Part shown: one piece after another, positions 1 to 10,566 of the stretch
How the letters are laid out: every line of letters starts with the position of its first letter
Position numbering within the stretch: position 1 is the stretch's first letter
Assembly (NCBI GenBank): GCA_013365365.1
Contig: JABVXU010000308.1
Span: 1 to 64,000 of the forward strand
Reading direction: 5' to 3'
Source: Cruorifilaria tuberocauda
Lineage: Eukaryota > Nematoda > Chromadorea > Rhabditida > Onchocercidae
DNA: 64,000 bases
Position numbers and translations under genes: made by a program
Notes under the pieces: model-generated
The model's input: only the letters and a program-made list of their open reading frames with translations
Databases searched by the model: none
What the model was told of the DNA's origin: nothing

Positions 1-345
1 TTTGAAGCTGATAGCTTACAGTATATTTAGTACTATAACAAAGATCAATTATTGATTTTACTTTTTATCAATATAATTTGAAGCTGATAGCTTACAGTAT
101 ATTTAGTACTATAACAAAGATCAATTATTGATTTTACTTTTCACCAATATAATTTGAAGCTAATAGTTTATAACGTATTTAATATTATAATGAAGATCAA
201 TTATCGATTTATCTTTTTATCGATATAATTTGAAGCTAATAGCTTACAATATATTTAATATTATTACAAAGATCAATTATTGATTTTACTTTTTATCAAT
301 ATAATTTGAAACTAACAGTTTATAATATATTTGATATTTCAATTA
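1..345. repeat. 76-bp tandem repeat array (about 4.5 copies)
   Basis: Copies begin at 1, 77, 153, 229 and 305, so the period is exactly 76 bases; the first two copies are nearly identical and the later ones more diverged. Each unit holds the short near-palindrome ATCAATTATTGAT followed by an A/T-rich tail. The array probably continues to the left of the window. It is a minisatellite; no spacer/repeat alternation as in CRISPR. Confidence 0.95.
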
Positions 346-777
346 AATAAATCTATTTATTTAAAATTGCAACTTTCATTTGAAAATTCGAATTGTTCTA
401 AAATCTATTTCACATGTAGCACATTTGTGATAACCTGAATCATATTCGTTTGATACTTTTCTTTATTGTGATTAAATTAGCTAAGAAAGAAAGTAATTTG
501 GTAGTACATAGTTTTACTTAGCCAGAAATTTAAATTGAAACTAATTTTAATTTAATGATAGTTACAAATCATTAAAAATTATTTAATTTAAATTTCTGAT
601 TAAGTAATACTATGAAAGAATTAGAGTTCTTAAAAAAATACTTATAATCAAAAAACATATTTACATATTTTTAAAGCCAAAAGCGATTGAATTAAAATAT
701 GTAAGAAAGTAAATTGCATGATAATTTCATTTAAAAAAATTATTACTTAATTGTTTCTTTTTTTTTGTGAATTTTAG
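346..777. other. AT-rich intron or upstream sequence of the first gene
   Basis: I see no coding exon here. The stretch ends in a T-rich tract and ATTTTAG at 771-777, the acceptor of the exon at 778, so at least its right end is intron. Confidence 0.6.
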
Positions 778-2013
778 TTCACAAATTGATGAAAATGTTC
801 GAAAAGCAATGGATATCGATTTAATTGGAACAGGAAAATATGTTAACCAAAATTTGAAAGCAGTATTTGGGAAACCGGTAAGTTAAAGAATTTTCATTCA
901 AATTGATCTGCTTTTAGATTAATCGATCTGATATCGATCTGATTTTAGATTGATTTCTTTCAAATTGATCTGCTTTTAGATTGATTTCTTTCAAATTGAT
1001 CTAAGAAGATTGATTTCTTCCCAATTGATCTGCTTTTAGATTAAACATTTTAGATTGATAATTTAATTTAATATCAATAAATTAATAAAGATATTAACGA
1101 TTGCTTGAGAAATAAAAAAAAGAAAAGATTCAAAATTAAATTTTAATGCATTGAAGAAATCCATTGAAAATCATAATTAAGATTCATTAGAAATCATGAT
1201 TATTAATTTATGCACAATTAATTCAATTTAATACATACTTAAAGAAATTATAATAATTAAATTAATAAATTATTTCCTTCTATAAGATAAAATGAATAAA
1301 TCATGTATTATCCTAAATGGCGCTATATAAAATTTTTCCATTCCTAATACTTATTATTCCAACAGGTTGGATTTTAGATAATTACTTTAATTTTAGGTTA
1401 ATTAAAAAAAGATAATAAGTAATCGATTTCAGATATTTAAAGGTGCTTCATCAAGCGGTTGGACACGAAAAAATGCAAAATTACTTGCTAGGCCACTTGG
1501 AAGAGTGAAAGGATTGAATAATGCAATAAAGTGGATTGATCATGATAATAGTTTTTATACAACTTATCATCATCAGGTACTGACTATTTTGATATTTCGA
1601 TTTTTATCATTTTCTTCTAAAAGTAAGATAAGAAATTTCACATCAGGTAGGATAGTAAATTTTAGATTAATAAAATTAAGACAAATCACAACTTACTAAA
1701 TCTACTCGCTCAGAGTTTGCTTTATCAATTACTAATTTTACTTGCTGAAAGTTTATCTTATCTTATCATCTTAGTTGCTAACTATGAGTTTCCAAGTTTA
1801 GTTCGATATTACTTTCAGACGTGTACAGGTCGATTAGTAGGATATTTACGAAATGGAACGATCACGTCAGTAGCGATGAAATGTGAGGAATTAGAGTGTG
1901 ATGCGACGAATGTTAAAGTTTCAGGCGATCGCATCGTTGAAATTATGTTCATGAAAAATATTACTGGACGCTTCAGAAATTATGGCAACTATTGTATTTC
2001 AAGTATGATTTGA
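778..2013 (+). CDS. Unrecognised protein, 3' part (three terminal exons)
   Basis: Three exons join in phase: 778-877 (its first base completes a codon from an unseen upstream exon), 1433-1576 and 1819-2013, ending in TGA. They encode about 146 C-terminal residues. Both introns are GT/AG and the joins are at codon borders. Visible features: a basic middle part with SSSGWTRKNAKLLARPLGR, then a C-terminal part with four cysteines (TCTG, KCEELEC, NYC) and two possible N-glycosylation sites (NGT, NIT), which would suit a secreted or lumenal domain. I do not recognise the family and cannot see the N terminus, so a signal peptide cannot be judged. The longer intron (878-1432) holds a 31-bp repeat. 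The first exon or exons must lie left of the window or be hidden in the repeat array. Confidence 0.72.
890..1060. repeat. 31-bp imperfect tandem repeat in intron
   Basis: Repeated unit built on CAAATTGATCTGCTTTTAGA plus TTGATTTCTTT; two almost perfect adjacent copies near 958-1020 and degenerate copies on each side. It lies wholly inside the first visible intron of the left-hand gene. Confidence 0.85.
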
Positions 2014-2194
2014 AAAAAAATTTGAAATTACGAAAATTATAATTTGAGATTTAAAAAAAAATTTTTTTTTTTAAATGCCTTGAATAATATCCAGAAATAC
2101 GAGTATTTCTTGCAAAGTATGGCTGTAAATGAAATTAAAAGAAAAAGTTAATAATTTAGGAATATAATTTTGTAAATGAAATTGACTATTTTGG

Positions 2195-2325
2195 AGAAAT
2201 CGATAGGTCAAATCGATTCTGGCCATGTGATATAAGTTAATAATCCAAAGATATTAGTTTGCAAATAAAATTGATAATTTTAGAGAAATCGATAGGTCAA
2301 ATCGATTCTGGCCGTGTGATATTTG
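2195..2325. repeat. Direct repeat pair, about 88 bp apart
   Basis: Two near-identical copies of a segment starting AGAAATCGATAGGTCAAATC, at about 2194 and 2282, each followed by GATTCTGGCC and TGTGATAT. The core is itself imperfectly inverted (ATCGAT...ATCGAT). Confidence 0.85.
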
Positions 2326-2544
2326 GAGGAAACATGGTATGTTTTCATGTTCATAATGAAATTTATAAAATTAATTCTTTAAAAAAAAAAACGGTACGCT
2401 TTACTTTTCTTTTTGCTTACAATAGATGATTCTAATTCCGCCTGAAAACTTTTTTAAACTCTAAGATGAAAAAGGTTAGTATCATTGTTGCTTATAAATT
2501 GAATTTTCAATTTTAACTTAATTTTAACTTTTATAAGCTTATCG

Positions 2545-2735
2545 ATTTTATAACAAATTCTAGCTTTCATAAGTTCATTTATACCGGATTTTAGCTTTCA
2601 TAAGTTCATTTATACCGGATATTAGCTTTCATAAGTTCACTTATACAATCATAAGTTTATCGATTTTATAACAAACATTAGCTGACAAAAGTTTATTTAT
2701 AACAAATTTTAGCTTTCACAAGCTCATCGATTTTA
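2545..2735. repeat. Degenerate repeats of about 31 bp
   Basis: Unit TTTTAGCTTTCATAAGTTCA followed by TTTATACCGGA; about five copies, the last ones degenerate (variants with TCGATTTTATAACAA). Confidence 0.85.
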
Positions 2736-3139
2736 CAATAAATCAATCCGTAAACCGATCAATTTTCGCGAAGTAAATAAACGAGAAAGGCAAAGATACG
2801 ATCTCCAAAGCCGATATTAATTAACTGACGATAGTTCTGTGACAATATTTATAGTCTGATTAATTAATTTACCATATTTGCCATATTTAATTTATCAGGA
2901 GAGAAACTTAGTACAAAGTGATTAGAGATCCTGAATATGTAAATATGATAAAGAATTATGATAATGATAGATTTATTATCAGTGACTGTATCATTGGCGT
3001 TCCTAAATAAATAATAAAAATAGCTAACTTTCCTCAATATACATTATATTAAAACCTAAAATGTATGGAAATGAATTCTTACTCAAAAAAGAATCATAAT
3101 AAGCAAAAGAAAATTCATTGTAAATGATCATGATCAGTG

Positions 3140-3365
3140 GAAATAAGTGATAAATTACTTTATCAATACTGGATAGAAATGTTGGTAACATTATCATGCT
3201 TAATAAATTACTTATCAATATTGGATAGAAATATAAGTAATATTATCATGCTTAATAAATTACTCTATCAATATTGGATAGAAATATAAGTAATATTATC
3301 ACGCTTAATAAATTACTCTATCAATATTGGATAGATATATAAGTAATATTATCATGCTTAACAAT
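3140..3365. repeat. 52-53-bp tandem repeat (about 4 copies)
   Basis: Repeated CTTAATAAATTACT starts at 3199, 3251, 3304 and in truncated form at 3357; each unit continues with TATCAATATTGGATAGAAAT and AAGTAATATTATCA. A degenerate copy lies just upstream, from about 3140. Confidence 0.92.
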
Positions 3366-4515
3366 TTTTATTTCTTAACAAGTGTTATTAACAAGAAGTG
3401 ATTGAAATGTTACTGAACGAATTAATTGTCTTTCATTTATTCGCAACAATTTATAAATTGTCATTTAAACTTGAATTCAAAAGAAATGCATAATGTTCCT
3501 TATAGCATGATAATAACGAATTATCGAGTAGTAATAAAACTATAATGATCAATAATCATTAATGTGATATTGATAGCGATAACGATTGATCAATGAAAGT
3601 TAAATATTTCGTTAACATTTGAAATTAATGAGCAAAGTTTATTTTTGAAAATAAATTATCGATTTATCCGATTGAATTTATCTAGGATTCTCAACTGTAT
3701 CATAACAATTTTCAGTCTATTTCTACTTTTATTTTCTCTCTTTTTTCATTTTTTCAACGTTTCCTGAAAACTTTTCCCTTTCTCTCTTATAAAATCTCAA
3801 TTTGAAATGATACAGATGATAAGATGATATAGATGTTGATAGATGATAAGCTTCAAAAAGTACGAATACAGAGGTCAGTTACAAAATAAAATTTGTCAAA
3901 TGAAAAAAAAGAGAGAGCGGATAAAAATTGATTATCTACAAATCGTTAACTTTAAGATCTTCTAATTTCAATCAGAAATCGATATTTATATCATTTAGAT
4001 AAACTGCACTAAACATTTAAGGCAAATTTTCCAACATACAAACTGTACAAATATTAGGAGAGAACTGACCTGATAATAAAACTTACAAAAATCAATAAGC
4101 ACCAAAATTACAAGAAGATAGTAAGCATTTTAACAAATGAAAAATCCTTTTTTAAAAATTACTCTCTTCGAACGGTTAATCGTCATGTAAGTTAGAAAAA
4201 AAAATTATAGGAAAATAAAGAAAACATGAACTTATTTAATTCCCACTTTCTGCTAATGGAAAAAAATAAGGTTAGAATTTAAATAGTAACAAATTCGAAC
4301 CAAGTATATGCAATGATTACCTGATACAGTAATTTAGAAAACCGGAAAACAGCTAAAAGGCTTTAATCGGAATAGTTTACTTTCATGTACATTAGAGAAA
4401 AAAATAAAACAGAATAAAGAAAACATACGAATAAAAGTGATGAAAATATAATTAATGAAAATTAAGAAAAGAAAGAAAAAACCTTAATCTTATTTATCAT
4501 CTGATTTTTCTTAAA

Positions 4516-5562
4516 CTAAATTTTAGTTTTTTCGGAACATTCGCCACCACTATTGCTCGATTGAATCACTTCCTTTACTTTCCTCAAAGTATCGTCCAAT
4601 TTTTTCATATCTTCTTTTTGCTTAAAGTATATTAAAGTATAAAGTATATCAATATAGAATACCAAAAATTCAAATTATCAAAAAATATTTTTAATTCCTC
4701 ATGATTTCCCTACAAACTTATCATATCCACAATTGCTTTTGGATCTTTTCAGAATGAATTTGAAAACTGTTAAGCCTAACTTTTAAGGTATCATGCACGA
4801 AAATACACGTAAAAGTACACGCATGTGAATTTTCACTTACTCAGTTACTGCCAACTCTCCTTTTCTCATAAGTGAAATCAATAATTGTATTCTAGGGAGT
4901 ATTTCGAATTATGGCGTTAAACGAATGAAGCAAAATAAAAATGATTAGCAATGAGGTCTAAACGTACTCTCACGTAAGTCAAAATAAGCTTGAATTTGTT
5001 GTCGTCTCCCACATCACTGCTAATCACTTTTGTTTACAAATGTAAACAAATGGGATGAAAACTTTTTTGCACTACAAAAAATTGATAGAAATTATCACCT
5101 GATTATAGAAATATTGCTCTTCCCGAGCAGCTCCCATTCGGCTAAATGCACCACCTGCTTCTCGAATTGAACCTGCACCACCCGTTGAATTTGGCTAAGA
5201 ATAATTTTTTTAACACTTATCTAATTACTAGTCTATTTATTCATTAATTTATATCGTTAATTAATTATTCGCTTATCAGTTTGTTAATTAATTAATTAAT
5301 TAAAATTATTTCCTTATCACTCTAACAAATCGTTTTCCACTTGTTGATTTATGCAAATTCCTCAAAAATCCTTAATGTAAATATTATATAAAATAAAAGT
5401 TAATATAAAGTAATATAAAAGTTATAAAAAATATAAAAGTTGTATTAATGTGATAATTTCCATTTGCTTATTAAGCGAATAGTAATAAAGCATAAGCTAA
5501 AGCGAAATGAAATTTAAATTAAAACTTACATCATTAATACTCGGATCAGAATTTCCGGACAT
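4516..5562 (-). CDS. ATP5IF1: ATP synthase inhibitor factor IF1 (MAI-1-like, short)
   Basis: Minus-strand gene with exons 5562-5530, 5194-5099 and 4620-4516 (TAG stop), 77 aa; all joins are at codon borders. Residues 17-41 hold the IF1 inhibitory segment: GGAGSIREAGGAF, then GAAREEQYFY, the stretch that in known IF1 proteins inserts into the F1 alpha/beta interface and blocks ATP hydrolysis. The rest (QKEDMKKLDDTLRKVKE) can form a short helix. Usual family length is about 85-110 aa. Here the C-terminal coiled coil that makes IF1 a dimer is largely missing and replaced by a polar end with a Cys. The N terminus (MSGNSDPSIND) is not a mitochondrial transit peptide, as in the C. elegans MAI-1 form, so the product may be cytosolic; this is inference. 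The middle intron uses a GTGATA donor. Start chosen because a TTTTCAG acceptor lies 10 bases before the ATG. Confidence 0.92.
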
Positions 5563-5571
5563 AATTTCCGG

Positions 5572-5576
5572 ACTGA
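5572..5576 (-). promoter_or_regulatory. Probable spliced-leader acceptor of the IF1 gene
   Basis: On the minus strand ATATTTTCAG ends at 5573, ten bases upstream of the IF1 ATG at 5562, leaving a 5' leader too short for anything but a trans-spliced mRNA. Confidence 0.65.
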
Positions 5577-7487
5577 AAATATTATCCGATTAAAAATTTA
5601 GCAAATTTTGCAATGTAATTGTTTCAGAGCTATAAATTAAAATGTTTACTGCCGTATAGTTGAAAAATAAAAAAGGATCGATGATATTCGGCTTGGTTTG
5701 AAAATATCACTAAGTATGATTTATTGGAAGTAAGTATCGATTTGTTACTGTTAGCACAGCATGAATTGTACAATTAGTCCAAATTTGTTAAATAAAATTA
5801 GAAATGCTTCTTCTGATTACAATGTCAGAGAAAAAAAAAACAAGGGATAGATTTAGATAAGTTAAAAGTTGATTTAACTATACATGATTTAATTATACAA
5901 TCAAGGTAAAATTGCAGCATTAAATAAGTTACATATAGGTAAATTATAAATTACGCTAAATTAAAGTTTAATTTTTGTTTAATTATAGAATCAAGGTAAA
6001 ATAATTTCTCGCCAAAAAATATCCTGGCATTAAATAAGTTACAAATTACAGTAAATTAAACTTTAATCTTTGTTCTGTATTAGCTATTTATATAATTTAA
6101 AATTTTTTAAATTTATTAAAACTTTCAGTTGATAAATTAAATTTTAAATTTCAATGAATGATTCACCTGGAAGAAATGAATTCACTGAAAATGAGGATGG
6201 AAACCGGAAATCATTGTTTCCGATTTTTTGAATAAATAAATAATTTCTCACTCGCTATAATTTAATAACTTAAAATAAATTAATAACTTGAATAACTTAA
6301 AATTACTATGCATTAATGATATGGACGAATTGCATGTGATATTTTCAAATAAACTTTTAACTTTTAACGGATGATCGAAAAATTCAATCATTATCCGTTT
6401 TCTTTTCAGTGTTACAATAAAGGTCAATCAATAAAATGCATATTTCAATAGTAATTCGAGAAAAGTCACCCTGTCCACCTGTATTCATATCCAATTAGGA
6501 ATTTTAAAAATGATTTTTAGCACTATATATTTTATATTTGAGTAGGAAAAGTTGAAGATAACCTTAATGATAAGTTTCAAGTTTAAAAGATTATCACAAA
6601 CATTTTATCATTATCAAATCTAAAACAACAAATTTAATTAAAATAGTTAAATTTCAATTTCTGAATTTCACAGATCAAAACAATAGAATCAAAAACCTTA
6701 CCTGTTTAACTAACTACTTTATCACAAGTTGGATACGAGAATTTTCGTAATCTTTGCATGACAGTCTGTTTGTATAGCAATACGAAACAGTTGTTGAAAT
6801 GCTATAAGTGTCTCTCGACAATCTATTGCTTTAAATCGATTTACTATACTTTTATGTTATTCGTTTACTTTAAATTAAGGTAAGAGAAGTTTTGCTTATT
6901 TTTATTCAAATCTTTTTTTTAATGCGAAACCGTTGATCTAATCAATGGGATTTTAATTAGTTAAATTTTAAAATAGATTGTTATCAAAATGAATTAGAAA
7001 AGAAAAGATCATGTGATCAGTTTAAAATGATTTTTATTAATTTCATTTGGATCACTTTACTATTATTTAAATTAGAGTAATTGCTCTTTGCAAATTACTA
7101 AAAGTTTACTTTGCATGATTACTTTAAAAATGTTCAACTATTTATCGATTAGTATTTCTTCATTCCAGATTTCAGAAGCGTTTCTAAAGCCATGTTCTCA
7201 TGTTAGCGATCGATTAGTGGATTCGAATAGCATGTAAAAAAGGATTTAGGTAAAATTCTTAAATTGATTTTATTCCGTTACAACTATTGAAACGAAGAAA
7301 GAAATGTGAGAAAGAATTGAAAATTATTTTTATCACTTCCAAAATTTTTTCTCCCGAATTTTAAAAGTTTCCCAAACTTTAGAAGTATTTATTCCATTTA
7401 CTGCTGCTGTATGTTCTTTAAAGTTTTAAATTTATTCTAATAGAGTTAGTTGCTTATCAATTATCAATTATCACCTGAAGTAATATT

Positions 7488-7497
7488 ATCATTTCAG
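7488..7497 (+). promoter_or_regulatory. Probable spliced-leader acceptor of SECISBP2-like gene
   Basis: TATCATTTCAG ends at 7497, 17 bases before the ATG at 7515; the typical worm 3' splice consensus so near the start suggests trans-splicing. Confidence 0.65.
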
Positions 7498-7514
7498 TGT
7501 ATGCGAGTCAGATC

Positions 7515-10500
7515 ATGCGTCTTTTTTCAAATTTATCAATCAAGCATGGTTCCACTGGTACTCGACAGGTTTGTCTAACTTTCATGTTTTGTATTATGGA
7601 CTTCTTTTAAACTTTCAGAAAGTAAGCTGTAGATTAGGTTTTTTCGGAAAAGAACTAATTCATATGAAAGATTTTTGAGAAAAAGGAAATTTGAAAGATT
7701 TCTCTTAGAATTTCTTCAAAATTTTTTAATCAGAAGCCTAGTCAAAAGAAAATTTCATGCTTATTTCATGCTTACACTCGACGACTAACTTTAGTTGTTG
7801 ATGCTAGATTTAGTGATTATTTTCAAGAGAGATTTTACAGGTAACAGAAGATGATAGATCAGATGTGAAATCAGATCGATTCAATCCTTCTGCTGTAACT
7901 GCAGAGGATGCTGACATAGTTATAATAGAATTTTTGAAAAAAGTTAAGAAATTTCAAGATCGTTTATGGAAAAGAAATCCAACTAAGGTTTGATCATTTT
8001 AAACTTTGATAGTTTATAATCATTCATACCTTTCCTTTTGATCAATTTTTTCCACCTTCAGTAAAGCATAAAAATTTAATTACTCAAATATGATTCAAGC
8101 TAATATCAACTCCATCTTTATGTAAACATTTATTCATACAAGAATATCAATATCATATTAAGTTTATACTTCCTTCATTTATTTACTGTAAAATATTTAC
8201 TTGTTATAAAGAATATCAATATCATATTAAGTTTATACTTCCTTCATTGATTTACTGTAAAATATTTACTTGTTATAAAGAATATCAATATCATATTAAG
8301 TTTATACTTCCTTCATTGATATACTGTAATAATATTTACTGTAATAACAGTTTATTTCTTCACTGATTTACTGTAATGATAATTTGTTTAAACAGTTTAA
8401 TATTAATTATATATATGGTTATTATTTGCAAATATAAATAAAGTAAGATAACAAAAAATGGGTAAATTGGATTTTTTTATAAAACAAAAATTTTTGTGAT
8501 AGATGCATAAATGCATAAATTTGATAAATTAATTAATTTAGGCAAAATCAAAACGTCGATTAGTATGTGGTTTAAGAGAGGTGCAAAAGCAACTATCACT
8601 GGAAGCAGTACGATGCGTTGTATTGACCCGTGATATCGAAAGTAATACTTATGTCATACAGAAGTTTATGTAGAAAAGTATTTTATAGTACGGAATGGAA
8701 TATCTTAGTTGGATATCTGGAATATCTGAAATATCTTAGTTGATTGAATTTAAACAAAAAATTGAAATTGTCCAAAGATTTAATGTTAAACAAATTTTCT
8801 TGCTATATTATCAAAATGGTACAAAATGGGATTTACATGGTTTTCTTGAATAGAGCATTTTACTTTCTTTTTTTTTCCTGTATTTTGATATTTAATTAAT
8901 TACACAAAATCCTTTTATCATTGTAAATTGATAAATATCTGAAGACTGCGATGTTTCATTTTTGACAATTTTTCATAAGTCCCAAATTGAATATTTGTAT
9001 TTTCAGGCAATGTAACTACCGATGTTGATGTAGTGAAGAAAGTCTGTGCATCTAAAGGTATTGATATTCTGTGGACATCTTCAAAACATGAATTAGGTAA
9101 AGCACTACATAAATGGCCATTTGTATCTGCTGTAGCAATTCTCAACTATTCCGGTGCTGAAGTAGGTTTCAAAGTTTTATTATTCCTTTAGCTGTAAAGA
9201 TATTAAGTTTGGTACATTTAGTAAAAGTAATTTAATTTAAAAGTTCATTTAGAGAAACATTTGCATGAATATGGACTGAATCTTCTTCCTTCTTGTTATT
9301 GATCTTATACTTATGGGATTATAGATAATAGTAATCATTGAAACAGTAACCAATGATAATAAGGGAATATCAAAGTTCATATATGCTAGCTGTACTGTAT
9401 TTTTTTTCCCTCTCATACTATCAGACTATCGAATTCTACTTACCCATTCCAATGGACTGCTTTTATTGTAATAAATAAGAATAGCAAAGCAATCCATCTT
9501 TTCGTCATTCCGTTTTTGGTTTTAATAAAAGAGCCAAGATAATCTAATCAGGCTTATGGCTTGTGAAATTTCTTGATGGTTTAACTTCTGTTTCTGGAAG
9601 GTTCGGTATGGCTAGGTAACTTAAATGGTTTCGTTATTCAGTGTTTACTTAAATGGTTTCGTTATTCAGTGTTTACTTAAATGGTTTCGTTATTCGTTAT
9701 TCAGGTTTCGTTATTCAGTTGATATAGCGCTTCACTTCCACGTTCGTTCCTTAGCTATTTGAAATTTATCCTTATGCTTCATTTTTAAGAGTAAGCGACT
9801 GCAGCATGATACAAAAGTTTTGTATCGAAGACCTATAATACTTGATCACTTGATAGGGATGTTACTTCAATTTTCGAATGAAGGAAAATGTTACAGTTGA
9901 GAAACTTTCCTACAACTTTAGTTATTCTCGACAGAAAGGAATTGAGATATTCAAGGATAAGTAACCGATAATAGTATAAAATACTTTGAACTGAATTACC
10001 ACTTCTAATGTTCTCGATTTAGTTCTCAGAAGTAAGTAGAAAGCGAATTTAACTTGAAACTGAATTTGATGATAACGTCGATTTATATTGTTGAAACGTT
10101 GAATTATATCATCAAGTGATGATATATCCTTTCTAAATCTTTTTTACAGCGAGTAACAGTATAGATTCTTTGTTGGAAAGTATGTGAACAAAGAGATTAC
10201 TCTAAACTCTAAACTTACAGTAGATAAACCAAGATGATAGAGCAAAAGAAGACAATAAGAGATAAAGATAATGATAAAATAAAAATCATACAGTTTCTTA
10301 TCATTTAATCACACCTTTCACTTTCACCACTATGTTCTTAATAAACAGTTCTGAACGCTTCCGAATTTTAGTAATTAGTAATAAGGAATACAATACTGGA
10401 ATCTTTATTTTAAAAGTTATCAAGAATAATTTTAGTATTATATAAAACGATTTACTGAAATAACGTTTTGCAGGATGCCTACAATGCAGCAATTCAGGCA

Positions 10501-10566
10501 TTTCGAAACTTTATGATACATTCACGAATTGCTAATCATATTGATCAGTCATCATTGTTTGCTTAA
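7515..10566 (+). CDS. SECISBP2: Minimal SECIS-binding protein 2 (SBP2), L7Ae-type RNA-binding domain
   Basis: Exons 7515-7568, 7841-7987, 8542-8641, 9007-9161 and 10474-10566 (TAA), joined in phase, give 182 aa. Residues from about 68 onward match the SBP2 version of the L7Ae/L30e RNA-binding fold: KRRLVCGLREVQKQL, then RCVVLTRDIES, GIDILWTSSKHELGKALHKW, VSAVAILNYSGAE and a final helix DAYNAAIQAFRNF. In SBP2 this domain binds the kink-turn of the SECIS element in selenoprotein mRNAs and helps to decode UGA as selenocysteine on the ribosome. Residues 19-67 (acidic, then a basic helix KKVKKFQDRLWKRNPTK) may be what remains of the Sec-incorporation region. Vertebrate SBP2 is over 800 aa, so this is a stripped-down form, as reported for other nematodes. 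The start is supported by the acceptor 17 bases upstream; an unseen further exon cannot be excluded. Alternatives are SECISBP2L or another L7Ae protein. Confidence 0.88.
8140..8345. repeat. 69-bp tandem repeat (3 copies) in intron
   Basis: AAGAATATCAATATCATATT begins at 8140, 8209 and 8278, so the period is 69; the third copy decays after about 8330. It lies in the second intron of the SECISBP2-like gene. Confidence 0.94.
9620..9720. repeat. 28-bp tandem repeat (3 copies) in intron
   Basis: CTTAAATGGTTTCGTTATTC plus AGTGTTTA begins at 9620, 9648 and 9676, then decays into short GTTTCGTTATTC copies. Located in the last intron (9162-10473) of the SECISBP2-like gene. Confidence 0.94.

Larger units (their letters stand above)
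2014..4515. other. Intergenic, repeat-rich, convergent 3' ends
   Basis: The space between the stop of the plus-strand gene at 2013 and the stop of the minus-strand IF1 gene at 4516. It holds three separate repeat families listed on their own and otherwise AT-rich sequence without a supportable exon on either strand. Confidence 0.7.
5563..7514. promoter_or_regulatory. Shared upstream region of IF1 (-) and SECISBP2 (+)
   Basis: About 1.95 kb between two divergent start codons, so both promoters should be here. It is AT-rich with no clear motif cluster that I can name. A loose repeat (AATTATAGAATCAAGGTAAAAT and a similar copy) lies at about 5890-6005. No exon is supportable. Confidence 0.5.

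Noticed and set aside
1..345. Could the left repeat array be a CRISPR array?
   Set aside because: The whole 76-base unit is repeated without unique spacers, and the setting is a eukaryotic gene with introns.
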